Below are positions 1 through 8,594 of a stretch of 64,000 bases of DNA, in pieces. Both the position numbers and the translations under genes were made by a program. Origin of the DNA: Streptococcaceae bacterium AF54-32pH5A (GTDB lineage Bacteria > Bacillota > Bacilli > Lactobacillales > Streptococcaceae); the NCBI GenBank assembly GCA_027682205.1, contig JAQDAD010000001.1, positions 558,001-622,000 on the forward strand, written 5' to 3'. Below the pieces are notes generated by a model. It had not been told where the DNA came from and made no database searches. It was given only the letters and a program-made list of their open reading frames with translations. Within the stretch, counting starts at the first letter, position 1. The number at the start of each line of letters is the position of its first letter.

Positions 1-219
1 AAAGGAATAACCGCTAGCCATTTCAAATTCGCGACCTAAGCGCTTTTCTTCGCTTTTGCTTGGAACCACGGATTTAAATTCCTTGTAGGAATCTAGCAGT
101 TTTTTTGCTTCTACCTTATCTTCATAGGCAGCTTCAACATCATTAAAAAAAGAAAGCACTGAAGCAAGTTCTTCAGTGCTCCACGACAAATCTAGTGGGT
201 AACTATACTGTTTGTTCAT
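1..219 (-). CDS. UPF0223 family protein (N-terminal part, runs off the window)
   Basis: The first 73 codons of a small protein starting [18 protein letters not shown] and continuing to the window edge. The sequence matches my memory of the UPF0223 family of Firmicutes (about 90 residues, soluble, no known biochemical role), so roughly 20 residues are missing. The ATG directly follows the stop codon of spx with no gap, so it is co-transcribed and probably translationally coupled to spx. The highly charged helical segment around residues 28-60 is visible. No function should be assigned. Confidence 0.8.
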   Translation of the reverse strand, partial: MNKQYSYPLDLSWSTEELASVLSFFNDVEAAYEDKVEAKKLLDSYKEFKSVVPSKSEEKRLGREFEMASGYSF

Positions 220-621
220 CTATCCAATACCAGCTCTCAATGTTGCTTCTTTTAGTTCTTGTTTACGGTAACTACGAGGGAGAAAAGCACGAATCTCATC
301 TTCATTAAAACCGATTTGCATGCGTTTGGTATCTATAATAATTGGGCGACGCAAAAGACTAGGATATTGCTCAATCAACTGAAGCAACTCCGATACCGAA
401 ATACTCTCTACATCAATATCCAATTTTTGGAAAATTTTTGAACGAGTTGAAATGATGTCATCAGTACCATTTTCGGTCAAGGAAAGAATGTGTTGCAATT
501 CTTTTCTTGTTAAAGGACTGGTCATAATATTATGCTCTTGAAAGGGCACCTTATGCGTCTCTAACCAGGCCTTTGCCTTACGACATGATGTACAGCTCGG
601 TGATAAAAATAGTGTAATCAT
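220..621 (-). CDS. spx: Spx/MgsR-family RNA polymerase-binding redox regulator
   Basis: A 133-residue ArsC-fold protein of the Spx family, which binds the alpha C-terminal domain of RNA polymerase and redirects transcription during thiol and oxidative stress. The redox switch CTSC is at residues 10-13, close to the N-terminus as expected, and the conserved segment RPII with KRMQIGFNEDEIRAFLPR is near residues 92-116. Length is typical of Spx. Streptococci usually carry two paralogues (SpxA1, SpxA2); I cannot decide which this is. It has its own promoter (TATAAT at 657-662) and is followed without a gap by the UPF0223 gene. Confidence 0.9.
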   Translation of the reverse strand: MITLFLSPSCTSCRKAKAWLETHKVPFQEHNIMTSPLTRKELQHILSLTENGTDDIISTRSKIFQKLDIDVESISVSELLQLIEQYPSLLRRPIIIDTKRMQIGFNEDEIRAFLPRSYRKQELKEATLRAGIG

Positions 622-656
622 GCTTTTCTCTTCTTTATCTATACTTTGCTATTCTT

Positions 657-662
657 ATTATA
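657..662 (-). promoter_or_regulatory. -10 element of the spx promoter
   Basis: TATAAT on the minus strand, about 36 bp upstream of the spx ATG, preceded by TG. The -35 region (TAGTCA at 17 bp spacing) is poor, so the promoter may depend on the upstream TG or an activator. Confidence 0.55.
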
Positions 663-689
663 CAAAAAAATAAAGCGCTTGACTAGCAA

Positions 690-721
690 TTTCTAGAAAA
701 AAGCCTATTTTTTTCTAGAAA
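690..721. terminator. perfect 13-bp AT-rich hairpin between spx and the upstream operon
   Basis: The arm TTTCTAGAAAAAA (690-702) is exactly complementary to 709-721 around a six-base loop. It lies between the end of the membrane-protein gene at 819 and the spx promoter. It could be a weak bidirectional terminator or a protein-binding dyad upstream of the spx -35; its low G+C makes an efficient terminator doubtful. Confidence 0.4.
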
Positions 722-818
722 AATAGACTGTATGCGAACGAATGCCTCTATTCTGACTAGATTAATTCACCCCTCATCAGAATTTCTAAATTCGTTTCTA
801 TTTTATCTATGCAAAATA

Positions 819-1445
819 CTAGAATAGTTTACGATTATGACTTTTCAAATAAAGGAAGCCAAAGAAGCTTTCATAGAAGCCAAAGAAGAGAAGGAAAGCA
901 TGGAGGAAGAAGGTCTCTGGTAAAATCAAAATCACTGGGTCCTTTGCGGGATCAAAAAGCCAGGTATCATCTCCCACAAAGAGAATCTGATGGAAGAGAG
1001 TAAAGAATTGCTCAAAACCAATCAACACTCCCACAAGCCCAATGACTAGAGGCAATAGCACTAAAGCCAGGATACTTTTACGATAGAGTGCTAGGAAGCC
1101 TTTTTTTACAATATTTTTAACAAAGAAATAGAAACTTGGTAGCGTCACTAGGGCAACTAGCTGAACTAAGTGGAAGAGATTCTTCACCACCGCAAAGTGG
1201 TGTAGGCCTGCCGCTGAAGAACGAAAATCCGGCATTTGTAGGATCTGATTAAAGGGATTGGTCAGGTAATTCATCAGGATATGAAAGTTGTACTGAATGG
1301 TTTCTGACTTTAGGTAAACCCGATCCGCTAAGTTCAGCCACTCAATCTCCAAAGGATAGAAAATCCAAGCCAGATAAATAGTCAGTAGGATAGACAGTGA
1401 GAGGAGAAAGAGCATACTTCCCCAAAAGGTTAGTTTAGTTTTCAT
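819..1445 (-). CDS. TIGR01906 / DUF1461 family integral membrane protein
   Basis: A 208-residue membrane protein with an N-terminal hydrophobic segment (about residues 9-31) and further segments near 95-113, 122-145 and 175-203. The long loop after the first segment, with [14 protein letters not shown] and [20 protein letters not shown], is characteristic of the TIGR01906 (DUF1461) family of Firmicutes, whose role is unknown. I use the ATG rather than the TTG one codon earlier. The start overlaps the end of the HAD phosphatase gene by 11 bp, so the two are translationally coupled. It is the last gene of the hemW-thioesterase-HAD operon. Confidence 0.85.
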   Translation of the reverse strand: MKTKLTFWGSMLFLLSLSILLTIYLAWIFYPLEIEWLNLADRVYLKSETIQYNFHILMNYLTNPFNQILQMPDFRSSAAGLHHFAVVKNLFHLVQLVALVTLPSFYFFVKNIVKKGFLALYRKSILALVLLPLVIGLVGVLIGFEQFFTLFHQILFVGDDTWLFDPAKDPVILILPETFFLHAFLLFFGFYESFFGFLYLKSHNRKLF

Positions 1446-2208
1446 CAAAATCCCACTCCGCTAGGCTAGAAAGGACATGAGTCGGGGCGATTGGCAAGTC
1501 CGCCACTTCTTCTGCTTTGGTAAAACCTGTCGTCACCAAGAGGGTCGGTATGCCATTGTCAATCCCTGCTCGGATATCTGTCAGATAGTTGTCCCCAACC
1601 ATGAGCAATTCTTCTCTTTTCAAGCCCAAGTGCTCAACTGCCTTATCCATAATGATAGCATTTGGTTTCCCGATATAAACTGGTTTTACTCGTGTTGCTA
1701 CTTCAAGAAGTGTTACCAGTGAACCAGCACCAGGCAAAAGACCACGTTCCGTCGGGATATTGAGGTCAGGATTGGTTCCGATAAAGTGGGCACCCTTTTG
1801 GATAGCTAGGGTCGCCGTAGCAAATTTTTCATAGTCGACTTGCCAGTCCAGTCCAACTACCACATAGGCTGGATTGTCCTTGTCTTCGACATAACCAGCC
1901 GCTTTAATGGCATCTTTGAGCCCTGCTTCACCGATGACATAGACTGTCTTTTCCAGTCCCAAGTCATTCATATAGTCGATGGTTGCCAGAGTCGCTGTGT
2001 AAACTGTTGATAGAGGCGTGTTGATATTAAAATTTTTAGCCAACATTTCTTGAACGCTCTCAGGAGTTCGAGTTGTATTGTTGGTCACAAAGAGATAGGG
2101 AATGTCTCGCTTTTGCAACTCATGGACAAAAGCCTCACCCGCCGGAATCCGGTCTTTCCCCTTGTAAATGGTCCCGTCTAAATCAATTAAATAACCTTTA
2201 TAAGCCAT
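1435..2208 (-). CDS. NagD/YutF-type HAD-IIA sugar phosphatase (TIGR01457)
   Basis: A 257-residue haloacid dehalogenase-like hydrolase. Motif I is DLDGTIYKG near the N-terminus (nucleophile and acid/base aspartates), motif II is FVTNNTTRT, and motif IV is [17 protein letters not shown], where the metal-binding aspartates lie. The C2-type cap between motifs II and IV assigns it to subclass IIA, which in Bacillus includes YutF and other general phosphomonoesterases; the natural substrate is not evident. I start it at MAYKGYL because AGAAAGGAC lies immediately upstream, instead of eight codons earlier. It sits 10 bp after the thioesterase gene. Confidence 0.88.
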   Translation of the reverse strand: MAYKGYLIDLDGTIYKGKDRIPAGEAFVHELQKRDIPYLFVTNNTTRTPESVQEMLAKNFNINTPLSTVYTATLATIDYMNDLGLEKTVYVIGEAGLKDAIKAAGYVEDKDNPAYVVVGLDWQVDYEKFATATLAIQKGAHFIGTNPDLNIPTERGLLPGAGSLVTLLEVATRVKPVYIGKPNAIIMDKAVEHLGLKREELLMVGDNYLTDIRAGIDNGIPTLLVTTGFTKAEEVADLPIAPTHVLSSLAEWDFDEN

Positions 2209-2218
2209 ATCGTCCTTT

Positions 2219-2956
2219 CTAATTCGCTTCAATTTCTTGCCAAGTAATCATAGCTTGGGCATTGATCTCGCCATCACTGATAATCTGGTGCTTGCTTTCT
2301 AATCCCTTGAGTTCATAAACTGAAGCAATCATGCCACCTGGTCGCACTTCTTTAACATATTTGAGATTGATCTTCTTTGGAATATACTTGGTTAGAAAAT
2401 CGGCACCCATGACCTCAAAAATCCAGTCTAGGTATTTACTATTATTGACATGACCATTCATATCCAAGTCGTAAAAACGAACATGGTAGTCTTTACTGAT
2501 CGGGTTTTCTAGATTTGCATACTTTGGTCCACGGATAAGTTTTTTATCGAACTCAGACTGGTAAGGCGCAACAATCTCAGGTTCGACAGTATGGACCTTA
2601 CGACTATCTCTGTCCATGAGAACAAAGGTTGCTACCATGCGAATGATTTCTTGGCCTGCTTCATCATAGATGGTGAAACGGCGGTAGCAAAAAAGACGAT
2701 TGTAAGTCAATGCTTCTGTTTCAATCGTAATCTCCTCAGCAAAGCGGGGCAAACGTACCACGTCAATCTCATAATCCGTGATAATCCAGACCAGATTATA
2801 TTGTTCTAACATATCCTTGTCGCTAACTCCCAGTTCAATTGACTGCATACCTGATACTTGCAAGGACAGTAAAATCACGTCTGGAAGTTTGATATGACCG
2901 TTCATGTCCGCCATATCAAAAGGAATTTTCATTTTCATTTGATAAGTTAAGCCCAT
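2219..2956 (-). CDS. acyl-ACP thioesterase
   Basis: A 245-residue double hot-dog thioesterase of the plant FatA/FatB-like bacterial family, hydrolysing acyl-ACP to release free fatty acids. The N-terminal hot-dog ([19 protein letters not shown]) and the second ([23 protein letters not shown], with the catalytic N-x-H) are both visible. The gene starts 4 bp after the hemW stop. It is broadly conserved in lactic acid bacteria, where it may adjust the fatty-acid pool. Substrate chain length cannot be read from the sequence. Confidence 0.88.
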   Translation of the reverse strand: MGLTYQMKMKIPFDMADMNGHIKLPDVILLSLQVSGMQSIELGVSDKDMLEQYNLVWIITDYEIDVVRLPRFAEEITIETEALTYNRLFCYRRFTIYDEAGQEIIRMVATFVLMDRDSRKVHTVEPEIVAPYQSEFDKKLIRGPKYANLENPISKDYHVRFYDLDMNGHVNNSKYLDWIFEVMGADFLTKYIPKKINLKYVKEVRPGGMIASVYELKGLESKHQIISDGEINAQAMITWQEIEAN

Positions 2957-2960
2957 TGTT

Positions 2961-4091
2961 CTACTCCAAAATAAATCGTTCTGCTACAGTGTCTCCTAAA
3001 AAGAGACCTCTCTTTGTCATTCGGACACGATCACCATCGATCTGCATAAGACCCTGTTGCGTTAAGTCTTTGACGATTTCTCCATAAAGTCCTTCAAAGG
3101 AACGTCCGAATTTTTCCTCGAATCTCGCCATGGAAACTCCAGATTTCTTGCGGAGTCCCAAAAACATTTCTTCTTCCATCTGCTCCTTTTGGCTCAGGTG
3201 TTCTTCTGTTATCCGAGCATCTCCTGCCTCTACCGCACTGAGATAATGTCGAATAGGTCCATGGTTTTTATAACGAACTCCGTCCACATAACCTGAAGCT
3301 CCCGCACCGATACCATAATATTCAGCATTATCCCAGTACATGAGATTGTGGCGACTTTCAAAGCCTGGTTTGGAGAAATTGGAAATCTCATAATGCTCAA
3401 AACCAGCCCGCTCAAGTTCTGCAATGATGTACTCAAACATCTCTGCTTCTAATTCTTCCTTGGGCAGGGGCAATTTCCCACGTCGCATACGGTTCATAAA
3501 GACCGTATGATTCTCCAAAATTAAGCTATAAAGGCTCATATGAGGAATATTCAGTTCAATGGCCTTAGCCACATTTTCCTTGACCTGATCCATGGTCTGA
3601 CCAGGAAGAGCATAGATTAGGTCAATGGAGATATTGTCAAAACCAGCCAGTTTGAGGCGGTCGATATTCTCATAAATGTCCTTCTCCAAGTGACTACGCC
3701 CAATCTTTTTCAGCATTTTGTCATCAAAAGTCTGCACACCTAAGGAAACACGATTGACTGGCGAATGTTTCAATACCGCAATCTTATCCGCGTCCAAGTC
3801 TCCTGGATTGGCCTCAATGGTCAACTCTTCCAAGACAGACAAGTTCAAGTTTTTAGTCAAACCATCCAAGAGCACCTCTAATTGCGGAGCGGACAAAGCC
3901 GTTGGAGTCCCACCTCCAATATAGAGAGTTCGCAACTTTTGGATATCATAAGAACGAAACTCTTCTAGCAGATGCTCCAGGTAACTATCTACTGGTTGAT
4001 TCTTGATAAATACTTTTGAAAAGTCACAATAATAACAAATCTGTGTGCAAAAGGGAATATGCACATAGGCTGACGTTGGTTTTTTCTGCAT
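2961..4091 (-). CDS. hemW: HemW, radical SAM heme chaperone
   Basis: A 376-residue radical SAM protein with the cluster motif CTQICYYCDF at residues 15-24 (CxxxCxxC, with an extra Cys typical of HemW), the glycine-rich SAM segment IGGGTPT at about 59-65, and a C-terminal HemW winged domain. The family was long annotated as oxygen-independent coproporphyrinogen III oxidase, but HemW lacks the extra N-terminal features of HemN and acts in heme trafficking. No heme biosynthesis gene is in the window and streptococci lack the pathway, so the chaperone reading fits better. It heads the operon with the thioesterase and HAD genes. Confidence 0.9.
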   Translation of the reverse strand: MQKKPTSAYVHIPFCTQICYYCDFSKVFIKNQPVDSYLEHLLEEFRSYDIQKLRTLYIGGGTPTALSAPQLEVLLDGLTKNLNLSVLEELTIEANPGDLDADKIAVLKHSPVNRVSLGVQTFDDKMLKKIGRSHLEKDIYENIDRLKLAGFDNISIDLIYALPGQTMDQVKENVAKAIELNIPHMSLYSLILENHTVFMNRMRRGKLPLPKEELEAEMFEYIIAELERAGFEHYEISNFSKPGFESRHNLMYWDNAEYYGIGAGASGYVDGVRYKNHGPIRHYLSAVEAGDARITEEHLSQKEQMEEEMFLGLRKKSGVSMARFEEKFGRSFEGLYGEIVKDLTQQGLMQIDGDRVRMTKRGLFLGDTVAERFILE

Positions 4092-4124
4092 AGTACTTAT
4101 TATACCACAAAGACGGGTTTCCAG

Positions 4125-4174
4125 ATAAAAATCACCATCCCCAGAACCTTAGATGAACCAGAGACGGTGATGTT
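4125..4174 (-). terminator. terminator after the hprK-lgt-YtxH operon
   Basis: The minus strand forms ATCACCGTCTC paired with GGGGATGGTGAT (two mismatches, large loop) followed by TTTTTATC, immediately downstream of the YtxH gene stop and upstream of hemW. Confidence 0.65.
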
Positions 4175-4573
4175 TTATTCTTCTGTAATATCAATAATAA
4201 TCTCTTCTTCGTCTTCTACGATATCTGGAGTTGCTGACTGTTCTTGCCATTGCTCCTTGAGATTGTTAAAGGTTTCTTTCGATGCTTCTGTCGCTTGTCG
4301 TGCACATGTTTTGGCTTGATTAAGGACACTTTCAAAAGTAATTTCACCAGATTCTACTTGTTCCTTTGTTTTCAGAACAAAGTCTGTTGCTTGTGCCTTC
4401 ACTTCTGTCAATTTCTCACAGACTTGCTCTCTGGCATATTCTGGATCTTCTCTCAAGTCATCTAGAAAATCCTGAGCTTGACTACAAACTTGCTTGCCCT
4501 TGTCACTGGTTAAGAACAAGGCCAGAGCTGCACCTGAAACAGTTCCTAAAAGGATAGAGGATAGTTTTCCCAT
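4175..4573 (-). CDS. YtxH domain-containing protein
   Basis: A 132-residue protein with the YtxH family hallmark: an N-terminal hydrophobic helix (about 4-22, SSILLGTVSGAALALFLTS) followed by DKGKQVCSQAQDF and a long charged, probably coiled-coil region, ending in an acidic tail (EDEEEIIIDITEE). YtxH proteins are small, mostly unstudied, membrane-anchored and often stress-related. It is 15 bp downstream of the DUF948 gene, its regular partner in Firmicutes, and ends the hprK operon. Confidence 0.82.
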   Translation of the reverse strand: MGKLSSILLGTVSGAALALFLTSDKGKQVCSQAQDFLDDLREDPEYAREQVCEKLTEVKAQATDFVLKTKEQVESGEITFESVLNQAKTCARQATEASKETFNNLKEQWQEQSATPDIVEDEEEIIIDITEE

Positions 4574-4588
4574 GAGATTTCTCCTTTT

Positions 4589-4972
4589 TTATTTTTTGAA
4601 AAATTTACTTGCGAAACGAAGAGCTGACAAGCCCGCTCCCGTCTTAAGTGTTTTTGACCCAGCTGATGAAGCTTTCTTGCTCAAGACACGCGCTTGGCTA
4701 TTGAGGTCAGATACTGACTCAGACAAGTCCGCCACAGCTGTAAAGAGTGGGTCGATCGTCGCAACCTTAACATTGATATCATCTACTAAGACATTAACTT
4801 TTACCAACAATTCATTGGTATGATGTAAGGTAACATCTACATCTGAAGACAAGGTTTTGATGGTTTTCTCCGTCTCATCAATCATTCGACCTGCTTTTTG
4901 AATGGTAATCGTCAGATAGACTAAACAAACGATCAAAGCAATGGCAACAAGAATATAAGCAACTTCTAACAT
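4589..4972 (-). CDS. DUF948 domain-containing membrane protein
   Basis: A 127-residue protein with one N-terminal membrane segment (about 4-25) and a long amphipathic helical region carrying VDVTLHHTNELLVKVNVLVDDINVKVATIDPLF, typical of DUF948. It ends in a basic segment (SALRFASKFFKK). Function is unknown. It starts on the base next to the lgt stop and precedes the YtxH gene, so the pair is made together with HprK and Lgt. Confidence 0.82.
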   Translation of the reverse strand: MLEVAYILVAIALIVCLVYLTITIQKAGRMIDETEKTIKTLSSDVDVTLHHTNELLVKVNVLVDDINVKVATIDPLFTAVADLSESVSDLNSQARVLSKKASSAGSKTLKTGAGLSALRFASKFFKK

Positions 4973-5761
4973 TTAGTTTTCCTCCTCAGTTTGATAGAAA
5001 GGGGCTTTCTTTCGATTTTGATAAAGTATGATGTAAACACCTAGTCCAATGAGGACAACTGATAACCATTGGGATACCCGCAGTCCAAAGAACATAAGGC
5101 TATCTGTTCGCATTCCTTCGATGATCATACGACCAAAACCATACCAAATCAAGTAGAAAGCAGTGATATGACCTCGTCTGATTCCCTTCAATTTTCTTCT
5201 AAAAATCAGAATCAAAGCAAATCCAACCAGATTCCAAACCGACTCGTAAAGGAAGGTCGGCTGACGGTAGCTACCGTCAATGTACATCTGATCACGAATG
5301 AAGCCTGGCAAATAATCCAGACTATCTACTGCTGCACCGTAGGCTTCTTGGTTAAAGAAATTCCCCCAGCGTCCTAAACTTTGGGCAACCATCACGCTCG
5401 GTGCTGCAATGTCTAAGAAATCCCAAGTATTGATCAGCTTTCTATCTGCAAAGATATAAAGGACAATAGCTCCCGCTATCAAACCTCCATAAATGGCCAA
5501 ACCACCATTCCAGATGGCAATAATTTCACCTGGATTTTGCAGATAGTAATCTAAGCGAAAGAGTACATAGTATAATCTAGCGCCTAAAATCGCAACTGGA
5601 AAAGCAATCAGGATAAAATCCAAAATGTCATCTGACAGGATTTTCTTTTTAGGAGCTTCTTTCATGGCAAGATAAACTGCCAAGACCAAGCCTGCCACAA
5701 TACACAAGGCATACCAACGAATGGAAAAAGGTCCGATTTCAAATGCAACTGGATTAATCAT
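4973..5761 (-). CDS. lgt: prolipoprotein diacylglyceryl transferase
   Basis: A 262-residue polytopic enzyme that transfers diacylglycerol from phosphatidylglycerol to the lipobox cysteine of prolipoproteins, the first step of lipoprotein maturation at the cytoplasmic membrane. The Lgt signature [13 protein letters not shown] is at 130-142 and the N-terminal [12 protein letters not shown] is typical. About seven hydrophobic segments are visible. It overlaps the end of hprK by 8 bp, an arrangement conserved in Firmicutes. Confidence 0.96.
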   Translation of the reverse strand: MINPVAFEIGPFSIRWYALCIVAGLVLAVYLAMKEAPKKKILSDDILDFILIAFPVAILGARLYYVLFRLDYYLQNPGEIIAIWNGGLAIYGGLIAGAIVLYIFADRKLINTWDFLDIAAPSVMVAQSLGRWGNFFNQEAYGAAVDSLDYLPGFIRDQMYIDGSYRQPTFLYESVWNLVGFALILIFRRKLKGIRRGHITAFYLIWYGFGRMIIEGMRTDSLMFFGLRVSQWLSVVLIGLGVYIILYQNRKKAPFYQTEEEN

Positions 5762-6689
5762 CTTTCACCTCATTTTTGGAGATGAGATTAGTCAAGCGTT
5801 CTTCAAATAAACGCGTCGCATCAAAGCCCATTTCCTTAGCGCGATAGTTCATAGCTGCTGCCTCAATAACAACTGAGATATTGCGTCCTGTTTTTACTGG
5901 GATACGAATACGTGGAATCGTTACACCAGAAACTTCTAATTCTTCGGCATTGTTTCCTAGACGATCAAAAGTCTTTTGGGTATCGTAATTTTCCAAATAG
6001 ACTGCCAGCTGAACTTGTGAAGAATCTTTTACAGCGCTTGCTCCGTAGAGACTCATCACATCGATAATCCCCACTCCACGAATCTCAAGCAAATGCTTCA
6101 AAATTTCAGCGGGCTCTCCCCAAAGGGTCATTTCATCCTTAGCAAAGATATCCACACGGTCATCTGCTACCAAACGGTGTCCGCGTTTCACAAGCTCGAG
6201 ACCTGTCTCACTCTTACCGATACCACTATCCCCTTGGATCAAGACACCCATGCCATAAATGTCCATCAAGACACCATGAACACTAGTCCGTTCTGCCAAA
6301 CGAGAATCCAAATAGCTAGATAATTCTCCTGACAGGCGACTAGTAGCTGTACGACTGGTTAAAATGGCAATCTTGCATTCCCTAGCAGCTCTCAACATCT
6401 CCTCTGGAATCACCAAACCACGCGCAACAATAACCACTGGTGTTTCTGGTTGAAACATCTTGGTCAAGACTTTATAACGGTTGTGAGAAGACATAGCGAC
6501 CAGATAAGACCACTCCTTCATCCCCAACAGTTGAAGCCGTTCCGGAGTATAGTAATCAAAATAGCCTGTCATTTCAAGACCTGGTCGAGAAATGTCCGCT
6601 GTGTTGATTTCTTTTTCAAGCAATTCGCCCTCGCCGTATACAATGTCTAGTCTGAGTTTTTCAATGACTTCTCTTACTAAAACTGACAT
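5754..6689 (-). CDS. hprK: HPr kinase/phosphorylase
   Basis: A 311-residue bifunctional enzyme that phosphorylates Ser46 of HPr under rich sugar supply and dephosphorylates it otherwise, so controlling CcpA-dependent catabolite repression. The Walker A motif GDSGIGKS is at about 153-160, followed by [17 protein letters not shown], and the family signature [15 protein letters not shown] is near 203-217. I start at MSVLVREV because AGGAGG lies just upstream; the reading frame is open five codons further. It is the first gene of the hprK-lgt-DUF948-YtxH operon. Confidence 0.96.
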   Translation of the reverse strand: MSVLVREVIEKLRLDIVYGEGELLEKEINTADISRPGLEMTGYFDYYTPERLQLLGMKEWSYLVAMSSHNRYKVLTKMFQPETPVVIVARGLVIPEEMLRAARECKIAILTSRTATSRLSGELSSYLDSRLAERTSVHGVLMDIYGMGVLIQGDSGIGKSETGLELVKRGHRLVADDRVDIFAKDEMTLWGEPAEILKHLLEIRGVGIIDVMSLYGASAVKDSSQVQLAVYLENYDTQKTFDRLGNNAEELEVSGVTIPRIRIPVKTGRNISVVIEAAAMNYRAKEMGFDATRLFEERLTNLISKNEVKDD

Positions 6690-6784
6690 AATTTCCTCCT
6701 TCAATCGAGTTCTCCTTACTATTATATCAGATTGTAGGAGGAAGTTTTCTTTTTTTGCAGGATTTACAGTATTTATTTAAAAGA

Positions 6785-6812
6785 AAAAGACTAGATTTCT
6801 CTAGCCTTTCAT
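6785..6812 (-). terminator. rho-independent terminator of rpsU
   Basis: On the minus strand GGCTAGA and TCTAGTC pair around a GAAA loop and are followed by TTTTTCTTTT, just past the rpsU stop. Confidence 0.8.
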
Positions 6813-6818
6813 TTCTAA

Positions 6819-6995
6819 TTAGAATTTTTTACGTTTACGAGCTGCTTCTGATTTACGTTTACGTTTTACAGAAGGTTTTTCATAGAATTCACGTTTGCGT
6901 GTTTCTTGAAGAGTACCAGCTTTAGTAACCGCACGTTTGAAACGACGAAGTGCATCGTCAAGAGATTCATTCTTACGTACTACTGTTTTAGACAT
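6819..6995 (-). CDS. rpsU: 30S ribosomal protein S21
   Basis: A 58-residue, very basic protein: [18 protein letters not shown] at the start and a Lys/Arg-rich C-terminus ([17 protein letters not shown]), the full S21 pattern. S21 binds late to the small subunit platform and affects initiation. The ATG after AAGGGAGTG is used; the reading frame extends eight codons further upstream but without a ribosome site. A consensus-like promoter (TTGACA, 17 bp, TAAAAT) is at 7030-7058. It marks the left, core side of the accessory island. Confidence 0.97.
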
Positions 6996-7029
6996 TTTTT
7001 TCACTCCCTTCAAGTCCAAGATCTATTCT

Positions 7030-7058
7030 ATTTTACACGCAAAATGAATAAATGTCAA
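7030..7058 (-). promoter_or_regulatory. rpsU promoter
   Basis: TTGACA (7053-7058) and TAAAAT (7030-7035) on the minus strand, spacing 17 bp, preceded by TG. It sets the leftmost position at which the island can have inserted without cutting rpsU expression. Confidence 0.8.
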
Positions 7059-7122
7059 GGGGATACAGTTAATATTTTACTCATTATTCTCTATTTATTG
7101 TTAAATCTACTTAAAAATATTT

Positions 7123-8280
7123 TTAATTTATATCTTTAAACTTTATGTTTAATTCTCTTAATAAGTTCTTTAAATCGATTATTTTATTATCCAAATCTTT
7201 ACCTGAAACATCATTAGTATTGTGTACAAGTTTATTTCTAAACCTACGAATTTCGTCTATTTTTTGTCTTTCGTCTTCATTTACTTTATTTCTTCCACTT
7301 ACAAGTACTTTTAAACCTTTTTGCAAATCATTGAGTTTTGTTGTATTTCTAATTTCGTCCTCTAATAAATTCCACAAAGTTAAAAATGTTCCGATCAAAT
7401 TCCCGTTATTATCCTCATTTCCTATATAGTAGTACTTTCTCTCCTTAAGCCTATCACAAATATCTTTCATTCTATCTTCTTCTGGATATAAATTTCCCTT
7501 TTCAATTGGTCTTTCAGAGCCCCAGAATTTTTTAGTATTTTTAAATTTATAAATAGCAACTATTCTTCTATTAAAATCTAGTTCACCTTTTTCTATATCA
7601 GTATTAGAAGCAAATTCTGTCTGTACCAAATATCCCTCTTGAAAAAATGGCCTTTTTGAAGAGCTAGAACTTATGCTTAATAATCTTACGTTTGTAATAT
7701 AATCTTCAGAATCTACCGAAATCCTACCATTTACATAAGGCATTCCTAATACATAGATATATCCCGTTTTATCTTTATTGTCTAATATAGCAAATGAACA
7801 CGCTACTTTTATTGATTGAGTTAAATCTAATAATGGTGTCTTACATACTTCATAGTGTTGTAATATTGAGTATTGCAATAATTTAATTTTCTTTAATTCT
7901 TTTATTTCTTCCTTATCCACATTATTATCTTTTTCTAATTCTGTCATTAACAGAGTCGATGTTTTTTCTAAAATATCAAAATCAAAATTAATATCTTTTT
8001 CACTATTTGAACGATAGATTGTAGGATACAAAGTAGCATATTTAGTTTTTATATAGTTATTATTTTGGCCTCTATAAAACAACATGACATCAGGATTTTT
8101 ATATGAGAGTTCTGCTATTTCCATTATTAGATCATGAAATGTCTCAATATTGATGGAATGGCTTCTTACGAAAGATGTAACATCTCTAGTAGTTTGACCT
8201 TTATATTTATGTTGTTTATAATGCTCTTTTAATTTTTTTGTTAAATTATTGGAAACTATATACCAGTTTACACTAGACAC
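7123..8280 (-). CDS. FRG-domain protein with HEPN-like C-terminus (candidate defence or toxin protein)
   Basis: A 385-residue, very AT-rich gene unlike its core neighbours, so probably acquired. The FRG domain is recognised by MLFYRGQNNNYIKTKYATLYPTIYR (about 66-90) and by QHYEVCKTPLLDLTQSIKVACSFA (about 138-163). The C-terminal third is helical and charged and contains RFRNKLVHN; R348-N-K-L-V-H353 fits the Rx4H motif of HEPN RNases, although RNxxVH also occurs in non-catalytic HEPN-like folds. FRG domains are frequent in defence islands, and their activity is not settled. The start is GTG, with no good ribosome site and an in-frame TAG five codons upstream; a weak TACTAT at 8286-8291 could make it leaderless. 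A terminator lies directly upstream. Function here is inferred. Confidence 0.75.
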   Translation of the reverse strand: MSSVNWYIVSNNLTKKLKEHYKQHKYKGQTTRDVTSFVRSHSINIETFHDLIMEIAELSYKNPDVMLFYRGQNNNYIKTKYATLYPTIYRSNSEKDINFDFDILEKTSTLLMTELEKDNNVDKEEIKELKKIKLLQYSILQHYEVCKTPLLDLTQSIKVACSFAILDNKDKTGYIYVLGMPYVNGRISVDSEDYITNVRLLSISSSSSKRPFFQEGYLVQTEFASNTDIEKGELDFNRRIVAIYKFKNTKKFWGSERPIEKGNLYPEEDRMKDICDRLKERKYYYIGNEDNNGNLIGTFLTLWNLLEDEIRNTTKLNDLQKGLKVLVSGRNKVNEDERQKIDEIRRFRNKLVHNTNDVSGKDLDNKIIDLKNLLRELNIKFKDIN

Positions 8281-8338
8281 AAGATATAGTATTTTCTAGA
8301 ATATCAAAAAAGTCGACTTCCAAACGGAAATCGACTTT
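8246..8338. repeat. left copy of island inverted repeat
   Basis: About 93 bp containing the 5' end of the FRG gene, its upstream region and a terminator hairpin. It matches the reverse complement of 12533-12627, with identical stretches TATATACCAGTTTACA and GAATATCAAAAAAG separated by diverged bases. See the right copy. Confidence 0.8.
8305..8336 (-). terminator. terminator between transposase operon and FRG gene
   Basis: On the minus strand GTCGATTTCC pairs fully with GGAAGTCGAC (one G-U) around GTTT and is followed by TTTTTT. It would stop transcripts coming from the transposase operon just before the FRG start. The A-run on the other side makes it possibly bidirectional. Confidence 0.8.
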
Positions 8339-8359
8339 TAATAATGTCTAAATTCTTCA

Positions 8360-8592
8360 TTATCCATAGTTACCCTCTATAAAGAGTTTCAAAATATCTT
8401 TTGGCTGACTTTTACGGTTCGCTTGTAAAACATGTTTTCTTGTGTATCCCTTCTGTCAAAGCATCTTGAAGAGTGATTTTTTGAAAAGGTGTTAAGACAG
8501 GATTTTTTAATAATTGCTCTACATCATCAGTAGTTAATTTAGTCCCATTATCTTGAGCTAGCTCTCACCATGTAATCGTACCATGTTGCCAT
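8360..8592 (-). pseudogene. broken small gene, third gene of the transposase operon
   Basis: An ATG at 8592 with GAGGGGAG upstream starts MATWYDYMV, after which the frame must shift to read ELAQDNGTKLTTDDVEQLL and LKNPVLTPFQKITLQDALTE, and again near AAGAAAACATG to read HVLQANRKSQPKDILKLF and end at TAA (8360-8362). Restored, it would be about 76 residues. It begins 2 bp after the stop of the 151-residue gene, so it once formed an operon with it. I do not recognise the family. Both frameshifts are visible directly; a sequencing error at two places is less likely than decay. Confidence 0.65.
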
Positions 8593-8594
8593 TA

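Noticed and set aside
809..1003. Plus-strand open frame over the end of the TIGR01906 gene
   Set aside because: It is antisense to a coding region, has a charged low-complexity product and no ribosome site.
2961..4091. Annotation as coproporphyrinogen III oxidase (HemN)
   Set aside because: The sequence is HemW-like, and no heme pathway is expected in streptococci.
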